Positions 62,754 through 64,000 of a DNA stretch of 64,000 nucleotides are shown here, one piece after another. Within the stretch, counting starts at the first letter, position 1. Every line of letters begins with the position of its first letter. The translations under genes and the position numbers were made by a program. Source of the DNA: Rosistilla oblonga (GTDB lineage Bacteria; Planctomycetota; Planctomycetia; Pirellulales; Pirellulaceae); NCBI RefSeq assembly GCF_007751715.1, contig NZ_CP036292.1, positions 558,001-622,000 of the forward strand, given 5' to 3'. The notes under the pieces were generated by a model. That model saw only the letters and a list, made by a program, of their open reading frames with translations, made no database searches and had not been told where the DNA came from.

Positions 62754-62878
62754 TTATCGCTGCACATAAATCGGCAAGTAGGCTAAGCCGGTGGTTTGTT
62801 AGCTGGAGTTGTCGTGTGAGGCAGTCGGTCGATGAGATGAGGAGTTGTTGTTAACGGTCCGAGCGGGCGATCGATCGA

Positions 62879-64000
62879 CTAGCCAAACAGTTCTTCTGTC
62901 GGCTGAAGGGCCGATGGTGAGATCCGTCGGCCGAACTTGTCACTGTAGAAATCCCAAGTGACATTTTTGCACAGCGGTTTGTAATGCTTGATTACATCGC
63001 GGGCTGGACGCTGGAACGCGACGATGCCTTGGCTGTTCGCTTGGTTCGACTTTGACACTCGAGCAATGTCGGTGGGGTGAGTTGTCAGTAGGCTCGGCTG
63101 CTCCGCTTGCATCTCTTTGTCGATCTGCATCAAGTCGGTAGTCGGGAGCGACTGGCGAGCCCAGTCGCCGACAAGGATCATGTCGTCGGCGAGTTTGCCT
63201 TGTTGGAAGAGTTCAAACAGTTGGCCGATCATGATTGCTTGGGAATGTCCCAGCACGCGTAGGTCTCGCGACGTTTGAGCAAATGTCTCGCTGCCGACGA
63301 GTCCATATTCGTAGCGATCGGCGTCGTATTCCATCTGTCGCAGCAAGCCGCAGCTGATCGCATTGCTGGCGACCATAAAGCACCATAGAACACCGCGGGT
63401 ACCGACGACACAAACCTGAGCTAGTTGGAGGACGAGGCCGATCCGGTAGTCCGATTCTTGAATCGCATCCTCTAACATCTCATCCAGAGCATCGCGTTGG
63501 TAGACAACTCGGGTGAACCACCAATTGATCTTTCGAATCAGCATCGTCGCCCCCATCCCGATCCGTTGGGAGAAGTGTCCAAATTCGTGCGCCAAGACGC
63601 CCGCGAGTTGTTGCATCGAGAGACCGGCCAGCAGTGGAACCCCAATCGTCAGGACCATGTTTCCGGTGGCGACGCTGAACAGCCCGCCCGCCGGTTGTGC
63701 CGAAGCGTTGACATCGTAATCGACATCGATTCGCGTCGGCTTCGGCGCCCCAACGGCTTCACATATCTGGTCGACGAATTCGAACAGCAAAGGTTCTCCA
63801 CGCCGCGTCAGCGTGCGTCGCCGCGAGTCGGATGCGATTCGAAAGAAGAGTGGCTTGATGAGAAACAGGACCGTCACGACTCCTGCAATCGCCGGTGCGA
63901 GAACGGCCACGATATAGAAGATCGCCGCGCGGCCATGAGGGATGTGTGACATCAGTCCCGGAATGGTTACCGCGATGTAGTAGAAGACTCCAAATCCGGA
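62879..64000 (-). CDS. M48-family zinc metallopeptidase (runs off the right edge)
   Basis: At least 373 residues; the frame is open to the window edge, where a further hydrophobic segment (FGVFYYIAVTIPGL) precedes the internal Met at 63952, so the start lies outside. Two membrane segments are visible. The zinc motif is VLAHEFGHFSQ, and the third ligand is probably the Glu of MEYDADRYEYGLVG. M48 enzymes such as HtpX degrade misfolded membrane proteins. The C-terminal part has YKPLCKNVTWDFYSDKFGRR. Confidence 0.88.
   Translation of the reverse strand, partial: SGFGVFYYIAVTIPGLMSHIPHGRAAIFYIVAVLAPAIAGVVTVLFLIKPLFFRIASDSRRRTLTRRGEPLLFEFVDQICEAVGAPKPTRIDVDYDVNASAQPAGGLFSVATGNMVLTIGVPLLAGLSMQQLAGVLAHEFGHFSQRIGMGATMLIRKINWWFTRVVYQRDALDEMLEDAIQESDYRIGLVLQLAQVCVVGTRGVLWCFMVASNAISCGLLRQMEYDADRYEYGLVGSETFAQTSRDLRVLGHSQAIMIGQLFELFQQGKLADDMILVGDWARQSLPTTDLMQIDKEMQAEQPSLLTTHPTDIARVSKSNQANSQGIVAFQRPARDVIKHYKPLCKNVTWDFYSDKFGRRISPSALQPTEELFG

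Noticed and set aside
1-64000. Prophage, integrative element or defence island
   Set aside because: No integrase, phage structural gene, restriction or other defence gene was found; the only mobile units are the two insertion sequences, plus the Rpn-like gene, which has no visible ends.

Overview
The window looks like a chromosomal segment of a planctomycete, probably a Pirellulaceae relative such as Rosistilla or Rhodopirellula (inferred). The grounds are a DUF1559 protein with a zinc-ribbon N-terminus, a PafA2/Pup-ligase-like membrane protein, a small RRRYITFEEML-type protein typical of the phylum, moderately high GC, weak Shine-Dalgarno signals, and many hairpin repeats between genes. Most genes are housekeeping. 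There is no prophage, CRISPR array or large genomic island.

Layout. 1-14.8 kb: 5' part of xylA, an atypical ketosynthase, a secreted protein, an Rpn-type nuclease, lepA, an oxidoreductase, rarD, a secreted methyltransferase, a PepSY protein, a NYN nuclease, and leuA with its own leader. 14.8-21.5 kb: a degenerate accessory stretch with a broken ParE toxin and its antitoxin, an IS3 element inside ~195-bp tandem repeats, a VWA protein, gene fragments and a phosphotransferase. 21.6-33.1 kb: a TPR lipoprotein, ppk1, tRNA-Leu(GAG), a PafA2-like protein, an MMPL transporter, a DUF2817 peptidase, a repeat array and an AlkC-like glycosylase. 33.1-35.3 kb: an IS4-type element inside a dispersed repeat. 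35.3-39.6 kb: a glycosyltransferase, two unusual Ser/Thr kinases and accA. 39.6-64 kb: cvpA, a YdjM hydrolase, an AstE-like protein, an MscK-like channel, corA, dtd, DUF1559, HtrA, aat, an uronate isomerase, truD, a MarR-YeiH operon, a FAD oxidoreductase, a sialidase-like protein and an M48 peptidase that runs off the end.

The main result is chromosome-scale. The octamer GGGCAGGG, often as the overlapping double GGGCAGGGCAGGG, occurs at least 20 times on the + strand between 7.3 and 37.5 kb, and I saw it there only on that strand. Between 41.5 and 61.1 kb it occurs at least 17 times, only on the - strand. It fits the E. coli KOPS consensus GGGNAGGG, and both arms point inward. Between them, in the convergent accA/cvpA gap at 39754-39781, lies a 28-bp sequence with dif architecture: 11-bp arm, 6-bp centre, 11-bp arm, ATAA/TTAT inner ends, and a right arm very like the E. 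coli XerD site. I infer that the window spans the replication terminus and contains dif.

A second result is a complete transcription-attenuation leader ahead of leuA: promoter, 20-residue leader peptide with five Leu codons, then a GC-rich terminator with a U-tract just before leuA. A third is the wealth of dispersed hairpins at gene ends, with two insertion sequences whose target duplications can be read directly.
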